Of a stretch of 42,692 bases of DNA, positions 20,290 through 30,239 are shown piece by piece. Each line of letters starts with the position of its first letter. Position 1 is the stretch's first letter. The DNA lies in assembly GCA_963575745.1 (NCBI GenBank), contig CAUYUJ010020754.1, forward strand, positions 108,198-150,889. Direction: 5' to 3'. A program made the translations under genes and the position numbers. A model generated the notes under the pieces. It saw nothing but the letters and a program-made list of their open reading frames with translations, did not search any database and was not told where the DNA came from. The stretch is from Prorocentrum cordatum. Its lineage: Eukaryota; Sar; Dinophyceae; Prorocentrales; Prorocentraceae.

Positions 20290-20810
20290 GTGCTGGATGT
20301 CGTCGACGACGGCGGCGACGACGACGACGCCGACGTCGACGACGACGACGACGCCGACGCCGACGACGACGACGAAGACGACGACGACGTCGCCAACGAA
20401 GACGACGACGAGGGAGGAGGGAGGACGACGACGGCGACAACGACGACAACGACGACAACGACGAGGGGGGAGGGAGGACGGCGACGACGCGAACGACGAA
20501 GAAGGAGGAAGGACGGCGACGCCGACGACGACAACGACGAGGGAGGAGGAAGACGACGACGACGACAAACGACGACGACGACGGCGACGAAATAGGAGGG
20601 ACGACGACGAGACGCCGACGACGGACGACGACGACGACGAGGGAGGAGGAGGAAGGACGACCACGGCGACAACGACGACGGAAACGACCACGACGCCAAA
20701 GAGGACGACGACGACGAACACGAGGAAAGACAGAGGACGACGTAGGCGACGACGACGACGACGCGGGAGGAGGGAAGACGGCGACGACGACGACGACGAC
20801 GATGCAAGAG
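20290..20810 (+). repeat. GAC-rich core of copy c
   Basis: Same landmark order as copy b with small unit-number differences. Copy c has only one tail module: after GCGCGAAGCCCGT it jumps directly to the linker (CACCGCATAGTG), consistent with a deletion of the second module. Confidence 0.92.
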
Positions 20811-21144
20811 CGCGCGCGCACGCTTTTGTTGAAAATCCGTGTTGCGAAACCTTGTGTTTTTGTATGTTTTTTGGACGTTCGATTTCGAAATCCTTCCGAA
20901 ACCGATGGGTTTTGAAGGTTTTTGGCATACGCGCGCGACGACGCGCGCGTCTGCACTTCGTCCCGTTTTTTGCAAAGGATTCTCGCGACGGCACACGCGC
21001 AAGGGCGTTCGACAGATTTCGACATGCGCGCGCGCGAAGCCCGTCACCGCATAGTGTTTTTTTACAAGAGAAGCTCGGGGGGGAACCCGGTTGGCATTTG
21101 ACATTGTGATTTCATTTTTCGGATGGACATGTGGTCATAATCAT

Positions 21145-21890
21145 ATATACTCGGTCGCCTTTAAATAGCACAGGCCAAAACCGATTTGTGCTATCGTGCG
21201 TTCTCGCGTTTGACGTTTAGTAAATCTTCGAACGCCGAGTTTATTCGTATTTTCTGAACCCAATGTTTTGATGTTTCGGTTACTTTTGCAATTTTGTGCT
21301 CCGGGGAGATCGAGAAAGGCCCCTGTCCAAGTTTCTGCGTGCTATCCCCGCTTCCTGTGTTGTGCTATGTGCGCGCTGTGCTATCCTCGCCCCTCCCCCC
21401 AATGATCCTCCCTGTCGCACCCCGAGACCAGTTTTTAGGGCGGGTCGGGCGTTTCGCCTGAGACTTCCCCACCAGTTATGACTCTGCAGCTTAAAAAGTG
21501 GCCTCCTCCTCCTCCTCCTCCTCCGCCTTCTCCTCCCTTTCTTCGCTCTCTCCCTCGCCCCCTCCCTCCCTCCCCCCTCCCCCCCACATAGCATAGCACA
21601 CGGCTCGCGTAACACAAATCAGGGGAGCCCCCCTCTCTCGCCGCCGGGGCGGCGCTTTTGGGGGGCGAGGCTTCTCCGATACATTCCCCTTCTCCCTTTG
21701 TTCCCTTTCTCTATCTCTCCCCATCCCCTTGGCCGGCGGAGTCGAGAGGATTCGCGCGAAACGCGAGCGACATAGCACAAGTCAGGCTCGAAAAACAGCG
21801 TGCTCGATCCAAAACATGTTTTTTTAGTGCCAAATTCGCTTTCACGATTTGTGCTATGTCCAGCGTGCTATCCTTGAACGAGCGAGTATA
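21145..21890. mobile_element. MITE-like insertion with terminal inverted repeats and GTGCTAT subterminal motifs
   Basis: The linker between copies c and d is interrupted. Left sequence matches the uninterrupted linkers at 18780 and 20092 up to TCATAATCAT; right sequence resumes at ATGATTTACATA. The 746-bp insert has imperfect inverted ends (ATACTCGGTCG on the left, CGAGCGAGTAT on the right; 17 of 25 positions by my count). GTGCTAT occurs 6 times on + (21188, 21339, 21362, 21378, 21851, 21865) and 3 times on - (ATAGCAC at 21165, 21593, 21772), including a symmetric pair 18-20 bases from each end. No transposase is encoded. A CT-rich tract fills 21500-21590. Confidence 0.75.
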
Positions 21891-22666
21891 TGATTTACAT
21901 ACCCGAGAAAAGGGTAGCGATAACTCTGGGGGGGGTAGAGTCTATTCTCCTTTTTGAAAGGAGAATTATTTTTTGTTCGCAGTGAGTTGTCCACCCCACT
22001 GCTCGCGCAAACATCCCACCCGCCCACCCGCAACTTGGTTTGTAAACGTCACGCGGCGGCGATTGCGATGAGTGCTTGGCGCTGGCTTGTGCATCGCTGC
22101 GGCCGCGCCAGCCTGCGCATGCGCGCGCAGCGACCAGGTAGTTTGGCGCGACTGACGCGGCCACGGTGGTGCTGACCGTTCGGCGCATCCCAGCGGGCAC
22201 TTGAGTGTGAGTCGGCGACTTGGGCGGGTGCGCCATCATGGCAACGTTGAGTATTGTAGACACGATGATGATAGTAACGATGTTGGTGGCGATGCTGACA
22301 GCGACGACGGCACGGCCAGTGACGGCGCCGACGCCGATCACGCCGACGACGATGATGGAGTCGTCGCGTCGGTGATGAAGGTTTTGGAAGGAATTCGAAA
22401 GGCGCGCGCGGCACACGCGCGAGAGTGGCTCGCATGGTATTATTTGACACGGATCGTGCCACCCCAGCACACGCGCGCCAGGGCGTTCGAACGATTTGAA
22501 AGAGGGCGTTTCACGGGCGCATGCCTTGGGAACACTCGGCGGCGCGTTTCGAACCGAGGGGTGCCCCCCCGTCCCGAACACTCGGCGCCGTCGATCAGAA
22601 CCAGGGGGATTCCCCTCCCCCTAACCCTTTTCTTGCCTCCCGACCCCCCCCTCTCCCAAGTGGGGG

Positions 22667-22863
22667 GGGTTCAAAGCCCCCCTCCACCCCGGCGCCGGCG
22701 CTGGCGGCCGCCTCAGCGCCAACGCACCGACGATGACCAGAGAAAACCCAGGAGGGAGGGGGAGGGTTCAAGCCCCCCCTCAGCGCCGGCGGTGGCGCCG
22801 GCGGTGGCGGCAGCCAGCAGCGCCGACGGCGGGGGCGCAGCGACGATGACCAGAGAGGGCCCA
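22667..22863 (+). repeat. 98-bp direct duplication
   Basis: Two units start GGGTTCAA(A)GCCCCCCTC and end GACGATGACCAGAGA..CCCA (about 22667-22750 and 22765-22863). The interiors are GCCGGCG-rich with unit-number differences. Confidence 0.82.
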
Positions 22864-23009
22864 GAGGCCGCAGAAAGGGACACGCAAATCGCCATATCGA
22901 GCCACCGCATGCTTCTCGCACGCCCCCGAAACCCCTTTGACGAGACCTCAAGAGGCATCCATGAGAACTCTGACCCTTCGGCAAAACCCAGTGGCGGGAA
23001 GAGCCGAGG

Positions 23010-23760
23010 GCCACACCACCACCGCCACCGCCACAACCACCACCACAGACCACCATACCACCACCGCCACCACCGCCACCACCACAACCACCACAACCAC
23101 CACAACCCACCATCACTGCAACCAGCACCATCGCCGCAAACCACCACCTCACCACCACCACCACCAAAACGTCACCACCACCAGCACCACCACAATCCAC
23201 AACAACCCACCACAACCACCATCACCACCACAGACCACCACACCATTACCACCACCAATCACCACCACCGCCACAGCCACCACCATCACCACAACCCACC
23301 ACCAACACCACCACCACAAATCACCACACCACCACCACAACCACCACCACCACCACCACCCACCACCCACCTCCCATCACCGCCACCAGCACCACTACCA
23401 GCAGCAGCGCCACCATAACCACAGCCCACCGCCACCACCACAAACCACCACGCCACCACCACCACCGCCACCACCACGACCACCACCATCACCACCCCAA
23501 CCCACCACCACCACCCAACCACCACACAGCCACCACCACCACATCCATCACCACCACCACAACAGCTCACCACCACCACCAATACAACAACCCACCATCC
23601 AGACCACCACCATCACCACAATCTACCACACCATCACCACCGCCACAACCACCACCACTACTACCAGCAGCGCAACCCACCACCACCACCACCACAACCA
23701 CCACAAACCACCTCACCACCACCACCGCCACTACCACGACCGCCAGCACCCCCGCCGACG
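23010..23760 (+). repeat. (CCA)n tract of 750 bp, almost without G on + strand
   Basis: CCACCACAAC-type repeats, with long G-free runs and essentially no T except in CAT. It reads as His, Thr or Pro strings in the three + frames. Strong strand asymmetry and the unbroken CCA theme make it a microsatellite rather than a gene. Confidence 0.95.
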
Positions 23761-24284
23761 CCGCCAGCCGCCGCCGACGCCGGCGCCGGCCCGAGGAGAG
23801 CTTAATAATCGACCCCCCCTCAAAACCCGGACCCACCCCTCAATTGCGACGTAATTTTCCGGACCCCCCCGTCGACGGGGGACTTGAATTCTCCAGGCCC
23901 CCTTTTGCGAATCGGCGAGTGTTCTTTGCTCAGGATGTCGGTCGCGAAGTCGCGCTGCTGACCTCGGGGCTGGGATAACTTCTGCGATAGGAGCCGCCGT
24001 CAAGAAATAATGCGGCGATGGGGGGATCGCGGACCGACTCCGAGCTCAAGCAACGGCCGAAACGGTAACGCTGCCGAATTGGTAACAAGTGCGCGCATTG
24101 GGAACGGCATCGCCAGATCAGCACTGCGTGTATGGCAAGCCTGAAGCGGGGCTATGATCTTGATAGCGTTTTTTTTGTTGTTGGTATTTTGCAGTTGACC
24201 AGGTTGCTGTTGTCCACGCAGATGCAATCGATCTCCTACGGTGACAGCGAGTGCGTAACCGATGGTGACCTTGATGGCTAGGAT
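23761..24284. other. No gene recognised
   Basis: Unique-looking sequence with poly-C runs near 23805-23870 and a T-run at about 24171. No domain was found in any frame. Confidence 0.4.
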
Positions 24285-24550
24285 CAGTGTTATGGCGGAG
24301 ATATTGATGAGGATTGTGGTGGCGGCGGAGTTGAGCGTGACGCTTCTGGTGATCCTGGCGGCGGCGCTATCAACTGAGTGTCACTGCGATGACTAGGAAT
24401 ATGGTGATGCTGATGTTGGTGTTGATGTTGGTCATGCTGGTGATGGGAATGATGGTGGTGGTGATGTTGGTTATTGCGATGATGGTTATGATGGTGATGG
24501 TGGTGATGATGATGAGTGCGAGGTCGATGACAATGACGATGACGATGGGG
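24285..24550 (+). repeat. GATG/GTT-rich degenerate microsatellite
   Basis: GATGATG, GTTGATGTTG and GGTGATG units, with CGATGACGATGACGATG at the right end. Low complexity. Confidence 0.88.
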
Positions 24551-24659
24551 ATTCGCAACATCGGCTACACAAGCGGAGCAACATGCGAACTGCAGCAGCA
24601 TTTTGAGCAGAACAGCGAATGCGCGAAAACGCATTAATAAACCGCACCCCTCTCGTCTC

Positions 24660-26022
24660 CGATGTATAGAAACCGCCCTCGTAATCCGGGCTCCCCCGCT
24701 TCCAAAGAAGGCGCCGCGCAAAAACCAGACCCAGGGGGCGATTATTCAAGGATTTCGAGTGTGTTGCTGGCTGTCCAGAGGAGGCGACCTGCGAGGGACT
24801 CGCTGCTCTGGTCGACAAGGATGGCCCTGCCGACCTGCCCAGGCAGAGGAGGGCAGCGGGCCCAGGGCGCCCCGCTTGGGTCCTGGAGCGGGGACGGGAC
24901 ACATCGCAGTCGCTGCGGGGTCACGGCTGCGACGTCATCTGCAACGCCGACTTTGGCAGTGCAGTTCGGTCGGTATCAGACCCCGCGTTTCCCGCCGCCA
25001 CTTAAAGCGTGTTGTGAATCACGTGTGACACTAACGAGACCGATGTTATCCGCGTCCTCGACTCGCTGCCCAGTTGGCGCGCCCGCGTCAAGGACGCAGG
25101 CGCCGGGAGAGTGGTTTCCGGCACTCACGGTCCACAGCGGAATCGTCCCGCCGTGAAACAGATGACCGACGCGCACGTGCCCTATTCCAGCAGGCGCCGA
25201 GCGTGCCGCAAGCCTCTAGCTCTAGGAGCCGAGCCCAGCGGTTTTTGTTACGATGCTCACAGGTGCCCCTGCACCCAACCAACTGCAAGTGCGGCATCGT
25301 GTTGGAGGAGCACGCCAACGACTGGACAATCGCGAATCGATATCTAGACTTAGCCCTGATGCGCCGCGAAATGTCACGTCTTAGCCTTTATCGCATCTGT
25401 ACTTCAACGAGTAAGGGCGCGCCGAGGCGACCACGCCACGGACGACTTGCAGCAGCAACTTCAGCACCAGACTCGAACGTTACTCCCTGTGCCATGGCGA
25501 CTGGCAACCGTAACCCCAAACAGCGCATTCAGGACTCTAAGCAGCGCGCTCAGGACCCCAGCGCGTGACCATCGAGGAGAGCACGGATTTGAGGACGCCC
25601 GCGACACCAGGCAAAGCAAGGAGGACAAATCATGCCCCCCTTTTCTCTGGCAACTATGTTGCCGGAACCGACCCTGTTGCATGCTGGTGGGAGAAGGGCG
25701 ACTATGTTGCCGCTCCCGATTTCGCTGTCGAAGGGAAGGTATCTGGCGACTGTGCCGGTAGTGCCCATCCCACAGCAGAGCGCATGCATCAGAAGTAGAA
25801 GATAAATGAAGGCCGCGCGCCTGTAGCCCGCAAGCAGGTCGTAGAGGACCACTGCGGCGACCGCGGTTCAGACCTCACGGGCCTCTCACCCTGCTTTCTT
25901 GGCATTTCTGCCATTGGCGAGCTGGGCCGCGACGACGTTTGCGAGAAGGGCGATCTTCAGGGCAACCTCGCCTCATTGGTGGTTCGCAGGATCGTCTGCC
26001 CCGACGTCAGCTTGCCATCTGA
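24660..26022 (+). pseudogene. Coding-like 5' part of copia-type element, unidentified
   Basis: Coding-like fragments occur in several frames, for example NCKCGIVLEEHANDW followed by YLDLALMRREMSRL (about 25275-25385), which contains a CxC pair. Another is a duplicated GNYVA/GDYVA motif (about 25650 and 25700). They lie where gag or protease would be expected, but I recognise neither a CCHC knuckle nor a D[TS]G protease. The Cys pair might be the remains of a zinc motif. Frames change at least three times, and the assignment to the element rests on position only. Confidence 0.35.
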
Positions 26023-26028
26023 CGGGTG

Positions 26029-26460
26029 CTCAAACCATGTCCGAAGGCAGATAGATGCTTTGCCGGAAAACGCACCGAGTTCGACGCCATCCACCATCTC
26101 CTCACCTACCTCACCACATTCGACCGCGGCATCGACATCGTCGAGGTTTGTGGTGGGGAAGCTCGGGCTAGCCAACTTGCTGTCAGACGGCACATCAGGG
26201 TGGGTGACACTTTCGACTTGGTCACCGGCTGTGGCCTCACCGACGAATGCCGACATCGAGCTGTGGAGAGGTACGTGCGACAGCACCGACCTCCAGTGGC
26301 CATCATGGCCCCTGCATGCCGGCCAGTCGGTCGTTGGGCGACGTCCAGCTGCTATCTCAATTACAACGCGTGGCTGCGGTCCTACCGGACGCAGCCCCGC
26401 GCGAACGGTTTTTACCTAACAGCTTTTGCTGATAGGTTTCTAATGGATTCAAAAGAGAGC
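26029..26460 (+). pseudogene. Methyltransferase-like module of copia element, N-terminal part
   Basis: The open frame after TGA 26020-26022 reads FAGKRTEFDAIHHLL, VEVCGGEARASQLAVR (about 26137-26185, motif I-like), DLVTGCGLTD (about 26215, motif II-like), IMAPACRPVG (about 26302-26332, in the place of motif IV) and NAWLRSYR. It has the same motif order as the module in the YR element, but with APxC instead of GGPPC. The family form as I remember it has DLVTGCDL, so the acidic residue appears to be Gly here. The frame loses similarity near 26430, just before a tandem repeat. No ATG start is visible; it is internal to a polyprotein. Confidence 0.65.
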
Positions 26461-26539
26461 ATCATGACTCCTCAGGGGGGTCTGGGCGGGACCCGGGGAG
26501 GCTGCCGCCGAAGCCGAAATCGCTTTGGACATCCTCGCA

Positions 26540-26885
26540 AAATCGCTCTTGGTGCTCCCAGAACTCCATTCCCGGGCCACGTTTTGGATGCCCGGAGCAA
26601 ACTGTAGGCCACTTCGTGCTCTTCGACTTCCCAGAACTCCATTCCCGGGCCACATTTTGGATGCCCGGAGCCAACTGTAGGCCACTTCGTGCTCTTCGAT
26701 TTCCCAGAACTCCATTCCCGGGCCACATTTTGGATGCCCGGAGCCAACTGTAGGCCACTTCGTGCTCTTCAAGTTCCCAGAACTCTATTCCTGGGCATGA
26801 TTTTGAATGCCCGGAGCCAACTGTAGGCCACTTCGTGTTCTTCTAGTTCCCAGAACTCCATTCCTGGGCCACATTTTGAATGCTG
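26540..26885 (+). repeat. 73-bp tandem repeat, about 4.5 copies
   Basis: The phrase CCAGAACTCCATTCC starts at 26558, 26631, 26704, 26777 and 26850, exactly 73 apart. Later units differ by TTCCTGGGC for TCCCGGGC. It lies inside the broken methyltransferase-like frame. Confidence 0.95.
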
Positions 26886-27205
26886 AGGCAGGCTGATGCT
26901 GCGGCCGAGGCAGGCTGAGGCTGAGGCAGGCTGAGGCTGAGGCCGAGGCTGAAGGCAGACTGAGGCTGAGGCTGAAGCAGACTGAGGCTGAGGCTGAGGC
27001 AGGCTGAGGCTGAGGCTGAAGCAGGCTGATGCTGAGGCAGGCTGAGGCTGAGGCTGATGCAGGCTGAGGCTGAGGCAGGCTGAGGCTGAGGCCGAGGCTG
27101 AAGGCAGACTGAGGCTGAGGCTGAAGCAGGCTGAGGCTGAGGCTGAGGCTGAGGCTGAGGCTGAGGCAGGCTGAGGCTGAGGCAGGCTGAGGCTGAGGCT
27201 GTGAC
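26885..27205 (+). repeat. GAGGCT / GAGGCAGGCT minisatellite
   Basis: About 320 bases of GAGGCT hexamers with GAGGCAGGCT and GAGGCCGAGGCTGAAGGCAGACT higher-order variants. The minus strand reads Gln/Pro/Ser/Ala strings, a low-complexity artefact. It directly follows the 73-bp repeats. Confidence 0.95.
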
Positions 27206-27305
27206 TGCGACTGCCGTTGCCGCTGCGACTGTCATCGCGAATGCGACTACGACTGCGAGAACAGCAGAATTCGACAAGTGGATTTTCATCTGAATCTTAA
27301 GGGGA

Positions 27306-27780
27306 ATGCTTTCAGATATGCTTCTACACATCGCTGTTAGGTTGCTTTGCCGGGATAATTATGGCCACGTGGTACGACTACAGTTAAAGTTGGGCAATCA
27401 CTTCGTCAACGAACAGCCCGACCCGCCGCGGCTGTGCCGCGAACCGCCGTGGCCAGACGTGCGTGTAGCACTTGACGTGGGTAAGGTCGTTTTCGACCAG
27501 TGTATGCTCGGACGTTTTGGTGGTGGTATCCCGAGGAAAACCGCGCGTTTTGTCACCAGCGCCCCGGAGATCGGCGAGCAGTTCAGCACCCTCAAGAGCC
27601 CGAACAAACACCGGCGCGCCCGCGTCGAGGGCTACGGCGGCTTCGACGCCGAAGTTTGGTCATGACAGATGGCCGAACGATTGGCGCGAGCTATCGTGGA
27701 TTTTCGCTGCCGCCATAGGCGCCAGCGCGATGCGAATTATGTCTGTGGATGCGGCGCTGCCGAGGCAGCCTTTCCAGCCG
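27306..27780 (+). pseudogene. Methyltransferase-like module of copia element, C-terminal part
   Basis: Coding resumes with VVRLQLKLGNHFVNEQPDP (about 27366-27422), then REPPWPDV, VVFDQCMLGRFGGG (about 27486) and RFVTSAPEI. A TGA (27663-27665) follows EVWS; the same frame continues QMAERLARAIVDF, so TGG to TGA is likely. NEQPDP and FDQC correspond to VERPAD and LDQC in the YR-element module. In an uninterrupted gene only a few tens of residues would separate this from the part ending near 26430; about 900 bp of repeats intervene. Confidence 0.65.
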
Positions 27781-28359
27781 TGGCGTCTGGAGCCACGGGG
27801 GGTCATGTCAGGGTTGAGATGGCCGCCGAACGCGCGCGCAATGCGCGCGGGGCGTGCAGGCGCAACAGTCGGTCGGACTCACCCATGCGCTTCAGGGGTC
27901 CCAACACGTGCCGCTGACCTCGCAGTGCTTCTATCCATTGGGAGCGTCCAGGCTGCCGCGGGGGCGATCGCCCTGCGCGCGCTTGAGTTCAGCCAGCTCA
28001 GGTTCGCGGGCCCCCGCGTCGCACCGCGCCCGCGCGCTGGCCGACGCCCGCGAGCGCCGGCGCGACCTGGGGGACTGCGTCATTCCAGCGACCAGCAGGC
28101 TCAACTACTTGGATGGGCCGACTTGGGGGCAGCTGACGAGGCCGCTCTACCGCCGCCGCCAGCAGATGCACCGGGGGCCAGCTCGTCCTCCAGTGCTGGG
28201 GCTCAGAGCAGCGGTTCTGGCGATTGTGACGATGGGTCGCTGAGTTCTGGTTCGGGTGACTGTGTCGCCAGGCCGGGGCCGCGCGCCAGCCCAGTTGCAG
28301 GGGACGTGCCAGGACGAACGGCACCGCGGGCCACCGACGCATCGGTTGGCAATCCGACC

Positions 28360-29430
28360 CCCCCCGATTGGACTCGCTTCGACGTCGCTGCGTCACTGCG
28401 AGCACTACGTGGGGACTCGCATGAGACGCGCATGCGAGAAGTGTGCAAATTGCACTTCTGGTGGTGGCGCGCAACTAAGGAGGAAATGGCACGGGCACTA
28501 CGCGCGGCCAACATTCCCTAGGACATTCTCGACCTCATGCCCGCAGTGGTAATCAACTATAGGAAAGACCGCCAGTGGCAACCGACAGCGCGCCAAACGA
28601 CCCCTGCGCTCCGACTCTCCACGCGAGTCAACCAGCACGTCGAGCGCGACGTCGCGTGATCATGAATCTGATCTGCTGCGCCTCGCGTTGGCGCAGCGCC
28701 CGGGATATCGAAGTGCGAGCGCGACGCGACGCTGCTTTCAGCCATCGGCCGATCATGGGCCCAAACTTGGGTGCGATGGAGACGGGCGTCGCGGGCGGAG
28801 AGGGCGACGTGACCTCTACCTACTTCGTGGAGGAAATGGAAGGCGAGGAGTCCAGGTGGATATTCGTGCCCTGCGACAGCGCGCTAGCTTTATCGAGCGA
28901 CGCGGTGCTATTCTACGACGTGCGCTCCGCCCTGCAGAGGGGCATCTAGAGCGCGAGGAGTGTATTGTGCTAGTTTCGATTCTATGCTTGCTCGCGCCAT
29001 TTCAGCAGCCTCGCCCATGTCAGCGGCGTCGCGCGTCGTCTTCGGGAGGCAGCCGGCTATGCTCCCGCCGCTGGAGGCAGGCGAATCGGGCGAGGTGTCC
29101 GGCGACTTTGTCGCTGGCGCCGATCCCTCTGCTTGTGGGGGCGTGCTGCCCGACCGAGTGCAGTGGCGAGTCGGGGAGATCGTGATGCAGCGCGTGACTG
29201 AGGCCACGTCTATCTCCCGCGTCAACCGCGCCCTCCGGACACGCGTCGGCGAGTCTGGCGAGGGCCGCTTCAACGTGTGCGACCAGGCGAAGACCCGCAG
29301 GCCTCCGAGCACCAAGGGCGCGACAGTCTGGGCGGCCCTCGGGGCTGTCGCGTCTGTCAATCCAGCTCGAGGAAAGGTGGCGGTCAAGATTCGCCGAGCC
29401 GACGTGATCTGCAGGACGTCAGGCCCTTCG
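28360..29430 (+). pseudogene. Retroviral-type integrase of copia element, frameshifted
   Basis: Zinc-binding region: PDWTRFDVAASLRALRG...KLHFWWWRATKEEM (28360-28490), then TAG 28519-28521, then DILDLMPAVV and RQWQ. The His side is present, but the expected CxxC reads YRKD, so zinc binding is lost. Core: the first two catalytic Asp cannot be located; ASFIERRGAILRRAL (28883-) gives the likely Glu (28895-28897). After a frame change, SFDSMLARAI and VFGRQPAMLPPLE (29041-29073) follow. The C-terminal region includes RVNRALRTRV and continues to about 29420. The DDE integrase assignment rests on this order; the core is poorly preserved. Confidence 0.65.
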
Positions 29431-30239
29431 TCGGCGCCGTCTACGACCTTGCGGGCACTTGTTCGGCTAGGGCTGGCCTGGCCTGGGACCGAGTGGGGAA
29501 CTTCATCGAGCGCGTCGAGCCAGGCTCTGGCACCAGGGCCTTCGGCCGCTGGGAGGGCGCGAGGGGCGTGCATGTGACCGCGCAGACGCGGCAACGCCCA
29601 GACATTCTCGAAGCCCTACGTCGCGTGTCCCGCAGATGCTTTCAGCTGCCAGACGTTCGTGCCGTGCGTCTACTGCGCGGCCAGAAATCAGTGGGGGTTT
29701 GGCCGGCCTGCGCGCGCAGCCTGGTCATCTGGCGGCACCTTGGGTCTGGGTGATATCTTGCAAATCCACGTGGGCGGCGTCAAGTTCGACGACCGCGCGC
29801 TCATCGTCGATCAGTGGAAGGGCGCTCGCAGCATGCAGTTCATCCTGGATAACGAGACGCTAATGGCATCGGCGCTCCTGGCGACGTTGCCAGCGCCGCT
29901 GTGGGGGGATCGCCGCCAGCGCTGTCGGCCATGCCCGAAGAGACTGGTGCCGACTTCTCCGGCCACATCCAGCAGGCGACGTTGGTAGCGCGGCATGAAG
30001 TCGAATTGGGCAGTGGACTCAATCTTGGAGTTGGAGGCGCTTGAGAGCAACGACAGCCAGCAGATGATCTACGCTGCTGTCGAGCACGCTGCAGCCTGAC
30101 GTGGCCAGGGGCCACGGGGTGGCCCCAGCGCCTGGAGACGCAAGGCCAGCGTCAGAGCAGATATGCGCAGTGCCACTCGTGTCTGCGCGGCGCCGCCCCG
30201 GGCGACTACGCCGCACTTGAGGGGGGGGGGCGAACGAGG
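29431..30239 (+). pseudogene. Spacer region between integrase and RT of copia element
   Basis: Coding-like in changing frames: VGGVKFDDRALIVDQWKGA (about 29770-29823) followed by FILDNETLMASALL, and VDSILELEALESNDSQQMIY (about 30010-30070). The second segment is acidic, as in linkers before RVT_2. No domain is assigned. Confidence 0.4.

Larger units (their letters stand above)
17250..22520 (+). repeat. Head-to-tail array of about 1.3-kb repeat family (copies a, b, c, d)
   Basis: Each unit has a head (GAGTTGTC..ACT.CTCGCGCAA.CATCCCACCCACCC), a core, one or two tail modules (TTGCGAAACC...palindrome...GCACTTCGTCCC) and a linker (GGATGGACATGTGGTCATAATCAT...GGGATAATTAATCA). Head marker GAACTTGAAG is at 18871 and 20188 (spacing 1,317). 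Core marker GAAATAGGAGGG is at 17944, 19279 and 20589 (spacings 1,335 and 1,310). Copies a-c have GAC-rich cores. Copy d (about 21965-22520) has a different core with GCGGCCGCG, shared with copies f and g further right. No credible protein; unit function unknown. Confidence 0.9.

Noticed and set aside
17313-21109. Asp-, Thr-, Arg-, Val- and Ser-rich frames of 200-400 codons on both strands of the GAC cores
   Set aside because: GAC/GTC repeats contain no stop in most frames. The conserved ATGGCACTTGG start in copies a and e is interesting, but b and c lack it, so no gene is called.
22201-23854. 405- and 305-codon frames rich in His, Thr and Pro
   Set aside because: Their length comes from the CCA tract; the flanking parts have no recognisable domain.
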